Source: Micromonospora okii
GTDB taxonomy: Bacteria > Actinomycetota > Actinomycetes > Mycobacteriales > Micromonosporaceae
Length of the DNA: 64,000 bases
Assembly: GCF_020884795.1 (NCBI RefSeq)
Contig: NZ_BBZF01000020.1
Location: 225,261-289,260, forward strand
Direction: 5' to 3'
Position 1 is the stretch's first letter; every line of letters begins with the position of its first letter. The notes beneath the pieces are model-generated. The model was not told the DNA's origin and did no database searches. It worked only from the letters and a program-made list of their open reading frames with translations. This document shows positions 24,471 to 32,210 of the stretch, one piece after another. The position numbers and the translations under genes were made by a program.

Positions 24471-25202
24471 ATGCCGAGTCGGATCACCTGCGACGTTAGC
24501 GACGAGTCGCCGGTGACCGTCGTACGGATCTCCGGCGCGCTCGACATGTCGACCATGCGGGCGGTGCACCTCGTCCTCGACCGGTGCCTCACCGCCCAAC
24601 CGGACGCCCTGGTGGTCGACCTCGACCGGCTGATCGTCCGCGACCCGCTGGCGCTGGCGGTCTTCGCCGCCGCCGCCCGCCGGGCGACCGACTGGCCGGG
24701 CGTGCCCTTCGTGCTCTGCGCCCCGCCCCCGGACGCCGCGAGCTGGCTGGCGTACTCCACGGTCGGGCGCGTGGTGCCGGTCCGGCGCGACTACGCAGAG
24801 GCGACCCGGACGGCGGGGGCCGCCGCCGCGCCCCGGCTGCGGGCCCGGCTGGAGCCGGTGGCGGGGGCCTGCCGGCGGGGGCGGGAGCTGGTCGCCGACG
24901 CCTGCGCGCGGTGGAACCTGCCGGAGCTGGCCGGCCCCGCCTCGATCGTGCTCAGCGAGCTGGTCGGCAACGTCGTGCGGCACGCCGGCACGCCGATGCA
25001 GGTCACGCTCACCCTGCGGCGGCCGTACCTGCAGATCGCCGTGACCGACGGCAGCCCGCGGGCCCCGCGCGCGGCGGCGGCGCGCGATCCGCGTGCGGAG
25101 GGCGGCCGGGGGCTGATGCTGGTGCGGGAGCTGGCGCAGCGCTGGGGCAGTTCCCCCGCCGGCGACGGCAAGGTCGTCTGGGCGATGTTGCCCGCCACCT
25201 GA
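24471..25202 (+). CDS. STAS-HATPase fusion (RsbV/RsbW-like)
   Basis: 243-aa fusion of a STAS domain (about residues 5-95; VTVVRISGALDMSTMRAVHL, DALVVDLDRL) and a GHKL ATPase domain of the anti-sigma kinase type (about 125-240; N box LSELVGNVVRHAG, G1-like VTDGSPR, G2 GGRGLMLVRELAQRWG). In SpoIIAA/RsbV the phospho-acceptor Ser sits in a DSSGL motif; here that place reads VRDPLALAV with no Ser, so classical phospho-switching by its own kinase domain seems lost. Probably a stress-signalling protein; partner sigma factor unknown. Confidence 0.82.
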   Translation: MPSRITCDVSDESPVTVVRISGALDMSTMRAVHLVLDRCLTAQPDALVVDLDRLIVRDPLALAVFAAAARRATDWPGVPFVLCAPPPDAASWLAYSTVGRVVPVRRDYAEATRTAGAAAAPRLRARLEPVAGACRRGRELVADACARWNLPELAGPASIVLSELVGNVVRHAGTPMQVTLTLRRPYLQIAVTDGSPRAPRAAAARDPRAEGGRGLMLVRELAQRWGSSPAGDGKVVWAMLPAT

Positions 25203-25309
25203 CGCCCCGACCGCGAATTGACCGAATTTGCCGCTCTGGCCTGGTTTCATGGGAGAAGGGGCGGGGTAGGCACGCCCGTCCTTTTGCCGTGACGACGGGG
25301 TGAGAGCCA

Positions 25310-27313
25310 ATGCCCGAGCGGGTGACCACTGAACCCGGACGAGACCGGGGGCCGGCGATCCTCGCGCCGGCCCGCTTCGGCGGCTATCCGGGACCGGTGC
25401 GACCGGCGCTGCCCGGGGCCAAGCTGGTCAAGCTGCTCGGCAGCACCGACGCCAAGCAGATCGGCCTGCTGTACCTGATCACCGCCTTCGTCTGGTTCGT
25501 CGTCGGCGGCGTGCTGGCGCTGCTGATCCGGGCGGAGCTGGCCCGGCCGTCGATGCAGATGATCTCCCCCGAGCAGTACAACCAGTTCTTCACCCTGCAC
25601 GGCACGATCATGCTGCTGCTGTTCGCCACGCCGATGGTGTTCGGCTTCGGCAACTACCTGGTGCCGTTGCAGATCGGCGCGCCCGACGTCGCCTTCCCCC
25701 GGCTGAACGCCTTCGCCTACTGGCTCTACCTGTTCGGCTCGATGATGGTCTTCGGCGGCTTCTTCACGCCGAGCGGCGCGGCGGACTTCGGCTGGACCGC
25801 GTACACCCCGCTGAGCCTGGCCCAGAACAGCCCGGGCGTCGGGGCGAACCTGTGGGTGCTCGGCCTGGTCGTGTCGGGGCTGGGCACCATCCTCGGCGCG
25901 GTCAACATGATCGCCACGATCGTGACCCTGCGCGCCCCGGGCCTGACCATGTTCCGGATGCCGATCTTCACCTGGAACCTGCTGCTCACCAGCGTCCTCG
26001 TGATATTCGTCTTCCCGCTGCTGGCCGCCGCGCTGCTCGCCCTGGCCTCGGACCGGCTGCTGCACTCGCACGTCTACGACCCGGCCACCGGCGGCCCGAT
26101 GCTGTGGCAGCACCTGTTCTGGTTCTTCGGCCATCCCGAGGTGTACATCATCGCGCTGCCGTTCTTCGGCATCATCACCGAGATCATCCCGGTCTTCGCC
26201 CGCAAGCCGATCTTCGGCTACACCGGCCTGGTGCTCGCCACCATCGCGATCACCGTGCTGTCGATGACCGTCTGGGCGCACCACATGTTCGCCACCGGCC
26301 AGGTGCTGCTGCCGTTCTTCAGCATCCTGAGCTACCTCATCGCCGTGCCGACCGGGGTGAAGTTCTTCAACTGGATCGGCACCCTGTGGAAGGGGCAGAT
26401 CACCTTCGAGACGCCGATGCTCTTCGCCGTCGGCTTCCTGGTCACGTTCCTGCTCGGCGGCCTGACCGGCGTGCTGCTGGCCAGCCCGCCGGCCGACTTC
26501 CAACTGCACGACACCTACTTCGTGGTGGCGCACTTCCACTACGTCATGTTCGGCACCATCGTCTTCGCGGCGTTCGGCGGCATCTACTTCTGGTTCCCGA
26601 AGATGACCGGCCGGCTGCTCGACGAGCGACTCGGAAAGATCCACTTCTGGACCATGTTCATCGGCTTCCACGCCACGTTCCTGGTGCAGCACTGGCTGGG
26701 CGCCGAGGGATTCCCCCGCCGGTACGCCGACTACCTGCCCCAGGACGGCTTCACCACGCTGAACACGATCTCCACCATCGGGTCGTTCATCCTCGGCGCG
26801 TCCACGTTGTTCTTCATCTACAACGTCTGGAAGTCGTGGCGGTACGGGGCGATGGTGACGGTGGACGACCCCTGGGGCTTCGGCAACTCCCTCGAATGGG
26901 CCACCACCTGCCCGCCCCCGCTGCGCAACTTCGACCGGATGCCGCGCATCCGCTCCGAGCGGCCCGCCTTCGACCTCAAGTACGGCGGCCGGGTCGCCGA
27001 CCTCGGCCGGGACCTGCCGCAGCGCACCACGAAGCCGCCACAGAGCCTCGGCGAGGAGCTGCACCACGAGCGGCACGTGCCGGAGTCGCCGGCGGCCGAG
27101 GGGGCGCACGGCGCGCCGGAGGCCGCCGCGTACCACCCGGCACCGCAGTCGGGCGCGCGCCCGGTGGACGTGCCGAACCCGGAGGACGTCCGCCGGCCCA
27201 GCTTCGAGGAGACCGACGAGGCGGAGGTCGGCAACCTGGGCGCGGAGCGGGCCCCGCAGGAGGACGAGCGGTGGCGTCACCCGCACAGCAAGGGCGACAC
27301 CACCGAGCACTGA
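25310..27313 (+). CDS. ctaD: Cytochrome c oxidase subunit I (aa3-type)
   Basis: 667-aa twelve-helix heme-copper oxidase subunit, the proton-pumping terminal oxidase of aerobic respiration. Heme a ligand His97 (LHGTIML), CuB ligands His275 (with the crosslinked Tyr279 in GHPEVY), His324 and His325 (WAHHMF), heme ligands His408 and His410 (VVAHFHYV) are all present. The C-terminal 110 residues are a charged, Pro-rich extension beyond the usual about 560 aa. GGTGAG precedes the ATG. The other ctaC/ctaE/qcr genes are not in this window, so this is a stand-alone, possibly second ctaD copy. Confidence 0.95.
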   Translation: MPERVTTEPGRDRGPAILAPARFGGYPGPVRPALPGAKLVKLLGSTDAKQIGLLYLITAFVWFVVGGVLALLIRAELARPSMQMISPEQYNQFFTLHGTIMLLLFATPMVFGFGNYLVPLQIGAPDVAFPRLNAFAYWLYLFGSMMVFGGFFTPSGAADFGWTAYTPLSLAQNSPGVGANLWVLGLVVSGLGTILGAVNMIATIVTLRAPGLTMFRMPIFTWNLLLTSVLVIFVFPLLAAALLALASDRLLHSHVYDPATGGPMLWQHLFWFFGHPEVYIIALPFFGIITEIIPVFARKPIFGYTGLVLATIAITVLSMTVWAHHMFATGQVLLPFFSILSYLIAVPTGVKFFNWIGTLWKGQITFETPMLFAVGFLVTFLLGGLTGVLLASPPADFQLHDTYFVVAHFHYVMFGTIVFAAFGGIYFWFPKMTGRLLDERLGKIHFWTMFIGFHATFLVQHWLGAEGFPRRYADYLPQDGFTTLNTISTIGSFILGASTLFFIYNVWKSWRYGAMVTVDDPWGFGNSLEWATTCPPPLRNFDRMPRIRSERPAFDLKYGGRVADLGRDLPQRTTKPPQSLGEELHHERHVPESPAAEGAHGAPEAAAYHPAPQSGARPVDVPNPEDVRRPSFEETDEAEVGNLGAERAPQEDERWRHPHSKGDTTEH

Positions 27314-27424
27314 GCCCCGGTCCCGCAGCTCCCCGGCGGGCGCGGCGCGGGCGAGAATCCGGTGGACAGGCGGCCTAGCATCGATCCCAGGAGGCCGCCT
27401 CGACCATCGGTGAGGAGTCGCGCC

Positions 27425-27655
27425 ATGCCTCTGCTGCGAATCCACCTCCCCAGCGACCGGACCACCGCCCGTCGCGTCCTGCAACTGCACCGGGAGGGCA
27501 GGCACCATCACGAGTCGCAGGAAGCGGCTCGGGAACAGGTGTGGCGTCAGGGCCGCACCCCCGCCGGCGATCCGGTCTTCGTCGGCGTCACCAACGGCCG
27601 CCGCAACCTTCAGCTCCTCTACGACGTCGAGGTCTACTCGGACACCGTCCCCTGA
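27425..27655 (+). CDS. Conserved small protein, 76 aa, unknown
   Basis: Starts at ATG 27425 with GGTGAGGAG ideally placed. The protein is short and basic with two likely beta strands (PLLRIHLPSD; LQLLYDVEVYSD) around a helix with a His-rich turn (REGRHHHESQEAAREQVW). No family is recognised. It lies in its own transcription unit 110 nt after ctaD. Confidence 0.65.
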   Translation: MPLLRIHLPSDRTTARRVLQLHREGRHHHESQEAAREQVWRQGRTPAGDPVFVGVTNGRRNLQLLYDVEVYSDTVP

Positions 27656-27707
27656 GCACCCGCCGGGCCCGCCCGGCTCGGACGGCGACCCACAGGCCCC
27701 TCCCGCG

Positions 27708-28589
27708 TCACTTCCCGGCGGCGGGGTGCCGGGCCGGGGTCTTCGGGCGGGGCGGCTGATCCCCCTCGGCCGCGCCGTTCTGCCACGGCGGCGGGGCGTC
27801 GGCCAGCATCGCCTGCCGCAACCAGGTCAGCGCCCGGGACAGCAGCCGGGAGACGTGCATCTGGGAGATGCCGAACCGGGCCGCGATCTCGGCCTGGGTC
27901 TGGTTGCCGTAGAAGCGCATGGCCAGGATGCGCCGCTCCCGCCAGGGCAGCCGGTGCAGCAGCCCGCTGACGGTCACCCGGTCGTCGACGGACTCCAGGG
28001 CGTTGTCGGACTCGCCGACCAGATCGCCGAACTCGGCGGAGCTCTCCCCGCCCACCGGCGCGTTCAGCGAGGCCGGGCTGTAGCCGGCGGCCGACTCCAG
28101 CGCCGCGAGGATCTCCTCCTCCGGGGTCTCCAGCCGGGCCGACAGCTCGGCCACGCTGGGCGCGCGGGACAGCTCGCTGGTCAGCGCCGACGTGGCCTGG
28201 CCGACCTCCAGGATCAGGTCGCGCAGCCGGCGGGGCACGTGCACGCCCCAGGTCCGGTCGCGGAAGTGCCGCTTGATCTCGCCGACGATCGTGATCGCCG
28301 CGTACGCGGTGAACGAGCCGCGCTCCGGGTCGTACCGGTCGACGGCGTTGACCAGCCCGAGCCGGGCCACCTGCTCCAGGTCCTCCAACGGCTCACCCCG
28401 CCCCCGGTAGCGGCGGGCGAGCCGGCCGGCGAACGGCAGCGCGAAGCGGACCAGGTCGTCGCGGGCCTCCTGCCGCCGTTCGGGGGGCAGCCCCGCGATC
28501 CGCGCCGCGTACGCCAGGGCCGCCGCGTCGAGATCCTCCAGGCCCCGGTCGGTGGGTGGTGGTGTGGTCGTGGTGGGCTGTCCGAACAT
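27708..28589 (-). CDS. SigB/SigF/SigG-type RNA polymerase sigma factor
   Basis: 293-aa group 3 sigma factor. Region 2 shows LVRFALPFAGRLARRYRGRG and DRYDPERGSFTAYAAITIVG, region 3 ELSARLETPEEEILAALESA, and region 4 LPWRERRILAMRFYGNQTQA with the HTH RFGISQMHVSRLLSRALTWL. Actinomycete members control stress and stationary phase and are held by anti-sigma factors of the HATPase kind; a candidate relative of such a factor is the STAS-HATPase gene 3 kb upstream, though linkage is only inference. The N-terminus and C-terminal 35 residues are disordered. Confidence 0.9.
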   Translation of the reverse strand: MFGQPTTTTPPPTDRGLEDLDAAALAYAARIAGLPPERRQEARDDLVRFALPFAGRLARRYRGRGEPLEDLEQVARLGLVNAVDRYDPERGSFTAYAAITIVGEIKRHFRDRTWGVHVPRRLRDLILEVGQATSALTSELSRAPSVAELSARLETPEEEILAALESAAGYSPASLNAPVGGESSAEFGDLVGESDNALESVDDRVTVSGLLHRLPWRERRILAMRFYGNQTQAEIAARFGISQMHVSRLLSRALTWLRQAMLADAPPPWQNGAAEGDQPPRPKTPARHPAAGK

Positions 28590-28903
28590 CCGCGCCTCCC
28601 TCAGGAAGGTCCCCCGCCCGGATCGGGAAAACCGGTCGTGCGCGTGGTCGGGCCACGCACCGGGCCGGAAAGTGGGTCACACATGACGGGACTCGTCGAG
28701 AAGCGGCAACCGCGGGCCGCACAGCGTGGCCAGGCCGTCGCAGCCAGCGGTGTTCCCGCTCCGTAGGTACTCAATCACGGCGGCACGGGTTCGCGAGGAT
28801 GATTCGGCCGGCTCGTGCGGCCGGTCGCGGCGTGGCGCGCGGGGAGGACGGCCGGTCGCGGCGTGGCGCGCGGGGAACGCCGCGCCGGTGGGGACGGAAC
28901 TGG
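28590..28903. other. Intergenic region with 31-bp-spaced direct repeats
   Basis: 314 nt between the sigma factor start and the end of the 480-aa gene. Two exact 27-bp copies beginning GGCCGGTCGCGGCGTGGCGC lie at 28819-28845 and 28850-28876 (period 31). A minus-strand frame of 33 codons (GTG at 28778 to the TGA at 28677-28679; VIEYLRSGNTAGCDGL) is slightly lower in GC and has two Cys, but no ribosome site is seen. The sigma-factor promoter should be here but I could not assign it. Confidence 0.45.
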
Positions 28904-30346
28904 TCAGCAGACCACCAGGCCCGGGTGGCCGGCCCCGTCGCGGAACGTCTCGACGGCGGTCGCGGCGGGCAGTGGCGGCGGCGCCGGCAGGTCGTACGGC
29001 TGGGCGCGGAGCACCTCCGTGGCCCGGCGGGTGGGCACCGCCGCGACCGGGTAGCCCCGGGCGGCCGTGCGGTCCAGGGCCCGGCGGCGGCGGCCGAACG
29101 CGGCCACGGCCAGCCACTGCGGCAGCCCCGCGAGCGCCGGCGAGCGCATCCCCGGCGACTCCGGCAGCACGTCCACCGAGCTGAACGGCTCGCTGCCGGC
29201 CAGCCACCACTCGGCGGCGTCGACGCTGCGCCGGGTGGCGTTCTCGCACCAGTAGGGCACCAGCCCCGCCCGCACCACCTGCCACGGGTCGAGCAGCCGG
29301 CCGCACTCCACGACCAGGCGGTCCCCCGTCTTGCCGGCCCGGCGCAGCCACGCCCGGTACACGTCGGCGACGGCGGCGCTGAGCGCCCCCGGCAGGGAGA
29401 ACAGCACGCGGTGCACCCGGTGCCCGCGCCGGGCGGCCCACTCCCGCACGGCGAGGTCGAAACCGGGCTCGACGCTCTGCTCGGCGTGGCCCGGCGGGCC
29501 GGAGACCTCCGGCGGCTCCCAGCGGGCCCCGTCGCCGCCGACCGCGCGCAACACCTGGCGCAGCGCGTGCGAGTCGGGGTGGAAGTCCACCGGGTCCAGC
29601 CCGCTGGCCGGGGAGCCGGTCTGGAAGCTGTGCCCACGCCCGGCGTCGTACACCGGCCAGGTCCGCCCGTCGCGCAGCACCAGCACCGGGGCGCCGGCGT
29701 CGAGCCGGTCGGCCAGGAACCGGCCGTACGCCGCCGGCAGCGACCGCCAGCGCACGGCGAGGGAGACCGTCGCCCCGGCCAGCGTGCCCCGGCTGGCCGG
29801 GCAGTGCACCTGCCGCACGTGCACGTCCGGGTTGCCCGCGAGCAGCCGGGCGGCGAGCGCCGCGCCGTGGTCGAGGGCCGCCCGGGGCCGGTCCACCGCT
29901 CCCCCGGGCCACTGCACGGTCGTGTCGAAGGCGGCGGGCAGCCAGGGCACCCCGAGGGCCACCGCCAGGTGTACGGCCGCCCCGTGCGGGGAGCCGAGCA
30001 CCGCGCCCGGGTAGCGACGGCGCGGGTACTGGTCGACGATCCACCCGGCGACCCGGGCGGCGTCGACCTCCGCCGTCTGCTCGGGGGTGAGCGCCACCCG
30101 ACCGGCCGACCGGTTCGCCGCCGCCCTGCGCACCGACGCGGGGGCCCCGGTGAGCCGGGACAGCCCGCCCGGTTGGCCCAGGTCGGCGCAGTCCTCCCCG
30201 CGCAGCGCCCGCACCGCCGCGGCGATCAGGACCCGGCCGGTGCTGCCGGCCGCCACGACCCGGTCACCGGCCAGCCCGGCCCCCTGCGCCGTGAGTTCGC
30301 CGCGCGCGGTGTGCGCCGGTCCCGACCCGCCTCGTTCGCTCAGCAC
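28904..30346 (-). CDS. Unrecognised protein, 480 aa
   Basis: A single long frame from GTG 30346 with strongly coding-like composition. Notable segments: LTPEQTAEVDAARVAGWIVD near residue 100, WLPAAFDTTVQWPGG, PASRGTLAGATVSLAVRWRS, then VYDAGRGHSFQTGSPASGLD, LFSLPGALSAAVADVYRAWL and the near-C-terminal LAGLPQWLAVAAFGRRRR. No cofactor site, signal peptide or membrane segment is clear. The central GTLAGATVSLAVRW and PVLVLRDGRTWPVY parts look like an alpha/beta enzyme. It is divergent from the CDGSH gene across a 319-nt gap and is a candidate for a new family. Confidence 0.7.
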   Translation of the reverse strand: MLSERGGSGPAHTARGELTAQGAGLAGDRVVAAGSTGRVLIAAAVRALRGEDCADLGQPGGLSRLTGAPASVRRAAANRSAGRVALTPEQTAEVDAARVAGWIVDQYPRRRYPGAVLGSPHGAAVHLAVALGVPWLPAAFDTTVQWPGGAVDRPRAALDHGAALAARLLAGNPDVHVRQVHCPASRGTLAGATVSLAVRWRSLPAAYGRFLADRLDAGAPVLVLRDGRTWPVYDAGRGHSFQTGSPASGLDPVDFHPDSHALRQVLRAVGGDGARWEPPEVSGPPGHAEQSVEPGFDLAVREWAARRGHRVHRVLFSLPGALSAAVADVYRAWLRRAGKTGDRLVVECGRLLDPWQVVRAGLVPYWCENATRRSVDAAEWWLAGSEPFSSVDVLPESPGMRSPALAGLPQWLAVAAFGRRRRALDRTAARGYPVAAVPTRRATEVLRAQPYDLPAPPPLPAATAVETFRDGAGHPGLVVC

Positions 30347-30665
30347 GCGGCCCGGCTTCCCGTCCCGATGGGGTCTAAACGGGGCGTCCGCCACCGCGCG
30401 GGGGCATTCCCCGGTGGACGGACCCGTGCCCCGCGCCGGCCCCCGCCGCGCCGGCTGGGCGGGGCGTCCGGGTCGCGCACCGGGGCGGGACGGGGGCCTC
30501 CGGCGGCGGGGCGCGGCTCCGGCGGCGCGCGGCTCGGCTCCGGCGGTGGCCGCTTCCGGCGGTGGGCCGCTTTCGGCGGCACACGGTCGGACGGGGCCCG
30601 GCCCCAGCGGGGGCGCGGTTGCGGTCGGCGGGTTTGGGTGGGGCGGGGGCGGGCACTGTCGGGCG
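30347..30665. other. Gene-free divergent spacer
   Basis: 319 nt between the 480-aa gene and the CDGSH gene. It is extremely G-rich on the plus strand (tracts of GGGGC and CGGCGG) and shows no convincing -10 box, coding frame or long inverted repeat. Confidence 0.5.
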
Positions 30666-30890
30666 GTGGAGCCCGACGACGCCGCCCCGGCGGCCACCAT
30701 CACCCCGTACCCCGACGGGCCGTTGCTGGTCCGGGGCGACTTCGCCCTGGTGACCCCCGACGGGCGGGCGATCGACACCCGCCGGGGCACGGTGGCGCTG
30801 TGCCGGTGCGGCATGTCGGCGCTCAAGCCGTTCTGCGACGGCACCCACAAGGCGGCGCGGTTCCGCGCCGGCACCGACCGGGAGGGCTGA
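30666..30890 (+). CDS. CDGSH iron-sulfur protein
   Basis: 74-aa single CDGSH domain. The 2Fe-2S ligands follow the canonical pattern: Cys46, Cys48, Cys57 and His61 in CRCGMSALKPFCDGTH. Such proteins carry a labile, redox-active cluster. GTG 30666 is the only reasonable start. The next gene, convergent, is a heme-oxygenase-like diiron protein; the two families often sit side by side in actinomycetes, so a shared redox or iron role is likely. Confidence 0.9.
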   Translation: MEPDDAAPAATITPYPDGPLLVRGDFALVTPDGRAIDTRRGTVALCRCGMSALKPFCDGTHKAARFRAGTDREG

Positions 30891-30942
30891 GCACCCTCCC
30901 CCGGCCCCGTGCCAGGACCTCGGCCCCGGTGCCAGGCCCCCG

Positions 30943-30995
30943 TGTCGGCGACATGGGGCGTTCCCCGGGCGAAGGAAGGCGCGATGTCGCCGACA
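30943..30995. repeat. REP-like inverted repeat
   Basis: A perfect 12-bp inverted repeat TGTCGGCGACAT (30943-30954) / ATGTCGCCGACA (30984-30995) encloses 29 nt between two convergent genes. It may be a terminator, but the palindromic arms (each nearly self-complementary) look like a dispersed intergenic repeat. Confidence 0.55.
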
Positions 30996-31000
30996 TCGAG

Positions 31001-31084
31001 TTGATCGAGGGGCTGGCGGCCAGGCCGCTTGATCGAGGGTCGGCGGCCCAGGCCGCTTGATCGAGGGTCGGCGGCTCAGGCCAC
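31001..31084. repeat. 28-bp tandem repeat overlapping a gene 3' end
   Basis: Three units of 28 bp (31001-31028, 31029-31056, 31057-31084), each starting TTGATCGAGGG and ending CAGGCC(G/A)C. The third unit contains the stop codon (31076-31078) and last codons of the diiron-protein gene, so the array seems to have grown by duplication of the gene's 3' end. Confidence 0.7.
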
Positions 31085-32161
31085 GGCGGCCGTGAGGCGG
31101 GCCGGGGCGGCGACGGTGCCGCCGTTGAGGACGCCGCCGTCGCGCAGCGAGGTCTCCCCCCGGGCCCAGCGGTCCAGGACGTGGGTGGCGAAGAGCCGGT
31201 CGACCGCCAGCGCCGCCGCCGCGCCGAAGAGCACGTCCGGCACGAGCGCCGGCTCGGTGCGGGCCAGCCCGCCGCACAGGTCGTGCGCGGCGATCTGCTC
31301 GTGCACCGCGTCCGCCTCGACGTGCTCGTCGTAGAAGCGGGTGGCCACCTCGTCCAGGCCGAGTCGGCGCAGGCCGTTGCCGTAGCGGCGGTTCGGCAGC
31401 GAGGAGGTCATCTCGTACGCGGCCAGGTGGCCCAGCAGCGCCCCCCGCAGCCGGCGGTGCAGCCCGAACAGCGACATGAGGTTGTTGGTGGCGAGGGTGA
31501 CGGCCGGCACCCGGTCCAGGTGGACGCCGTAGCCGGTGTCCAGGCCGAGCCGGTCGAGGGTGCGGCGGAACAGCTCGGCGTGCATCCGGTCCAGCCGGCC
31601 GTTGCCGTACTCGTCCATCTGGATCTCCACGAGCGCGGCCTTGGCCGGGCCGCCGAGCCGGGGCAGCCCCCAACTGTGCGGGTCCGCCTCCCGCAGGTGG
31701 TAGATCGAGCGGTGCGTGGCGAACTCGCGGAACTGCCCCAGGGTGGCCCGGCGCTGCAACGCGGCGGCCAGCGACGGGCCGTCGTCGGCGTCCACCAGGT
31801 CGGCGAGGGCGCGCGGCACGCCGCCGGGCAGCACCGCCGGCACGGGGCCGACGAGCCGGCGCACGGCGCCCTCGAAGGCGGCCTCGGCCCGGGCGCGCAG
31901 GGCCAGCAGGGAAGGCTGCCACTCCCAGTCGTCGGCCACCCCCGTCCAGCCCCGGTAGTGCAGCTCGTAGCAGAGGAAGAGCGTGAGCTGGAGGTCCTCG
32001 TCGGTCAGCGGGTCACCACCCGCCGGGGCGAGCGTCGCGCCGAGGTCGGCCGGGAGGTCGTGCGGCGCCAGCCGCAACGCCTCCACCACCGCGGCGGAGA
32101 CCGGCCCCCGGGGCTGCGGCAGGGGCGCGGGGCCGTAGCGACGGTCGGTCGGCTCGGGCAT
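31076..32161 (-). CDS. Iron-containing redox enzyme (heme-oxygenase-like diiron protein)
   Basis: 361-aa protein of the heme-oxygenase-like diiron oxidase group. Candidate metal ligands lie in LFLCYELHYRGW (Glu, His), VEIQMDEYGNGRLDRMHAEL (Glu, Asp, Glu, His) and YDEHVEADAVHEQIAAHDL (Glu, His, Asp, His), the family's typical helix motifs. Members act on fatty acids or amino acids; substrate here is unknown. The CDGSH protein is the convergent neighbour, a known association that suggests electron transfer or iron handling. A 49-nt gap follows the stop of the upstream ThDP enzyme, so it may share its transcript. Confidence 0.83.
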   Translation of the reverse strand: MPEPTDRRYGPAPLPQPRGPVSAAVVEALRLAPHDLPADLGATLAPAGGDPLTDEDLQLTLFLCYELHYRGWTGVADDWEWQPSLLALRARAEAAFEGAVRRLVGPVPAVLPGGVPRALADLVDADDGPSLAAALQRRATLGQFREFATHRSIYHLREADPHSWGLPRLGGPAKAALVEIQMDEYGNGRLDRMHAELFRRTLDRLGLDTGYGVHLDRVPAVTLATNNLMSLFGLHRRLRGALLGHLAAYEMTSSLPNRRYGNGLRRLGLDEVATRFYDEHVEADAVHEQIAAHDLCGGLARTEPALVPDVLFGAAAALAVDRLFATHVLDRWARGETSLRDGGVLNGGTVAAPARLTAAVA

Positions 32162-32210
32162 CTGATCTCCTCCGTAGCGGGTACCTCGCAGATGCCCCGG
32201 CCCGGACCCG

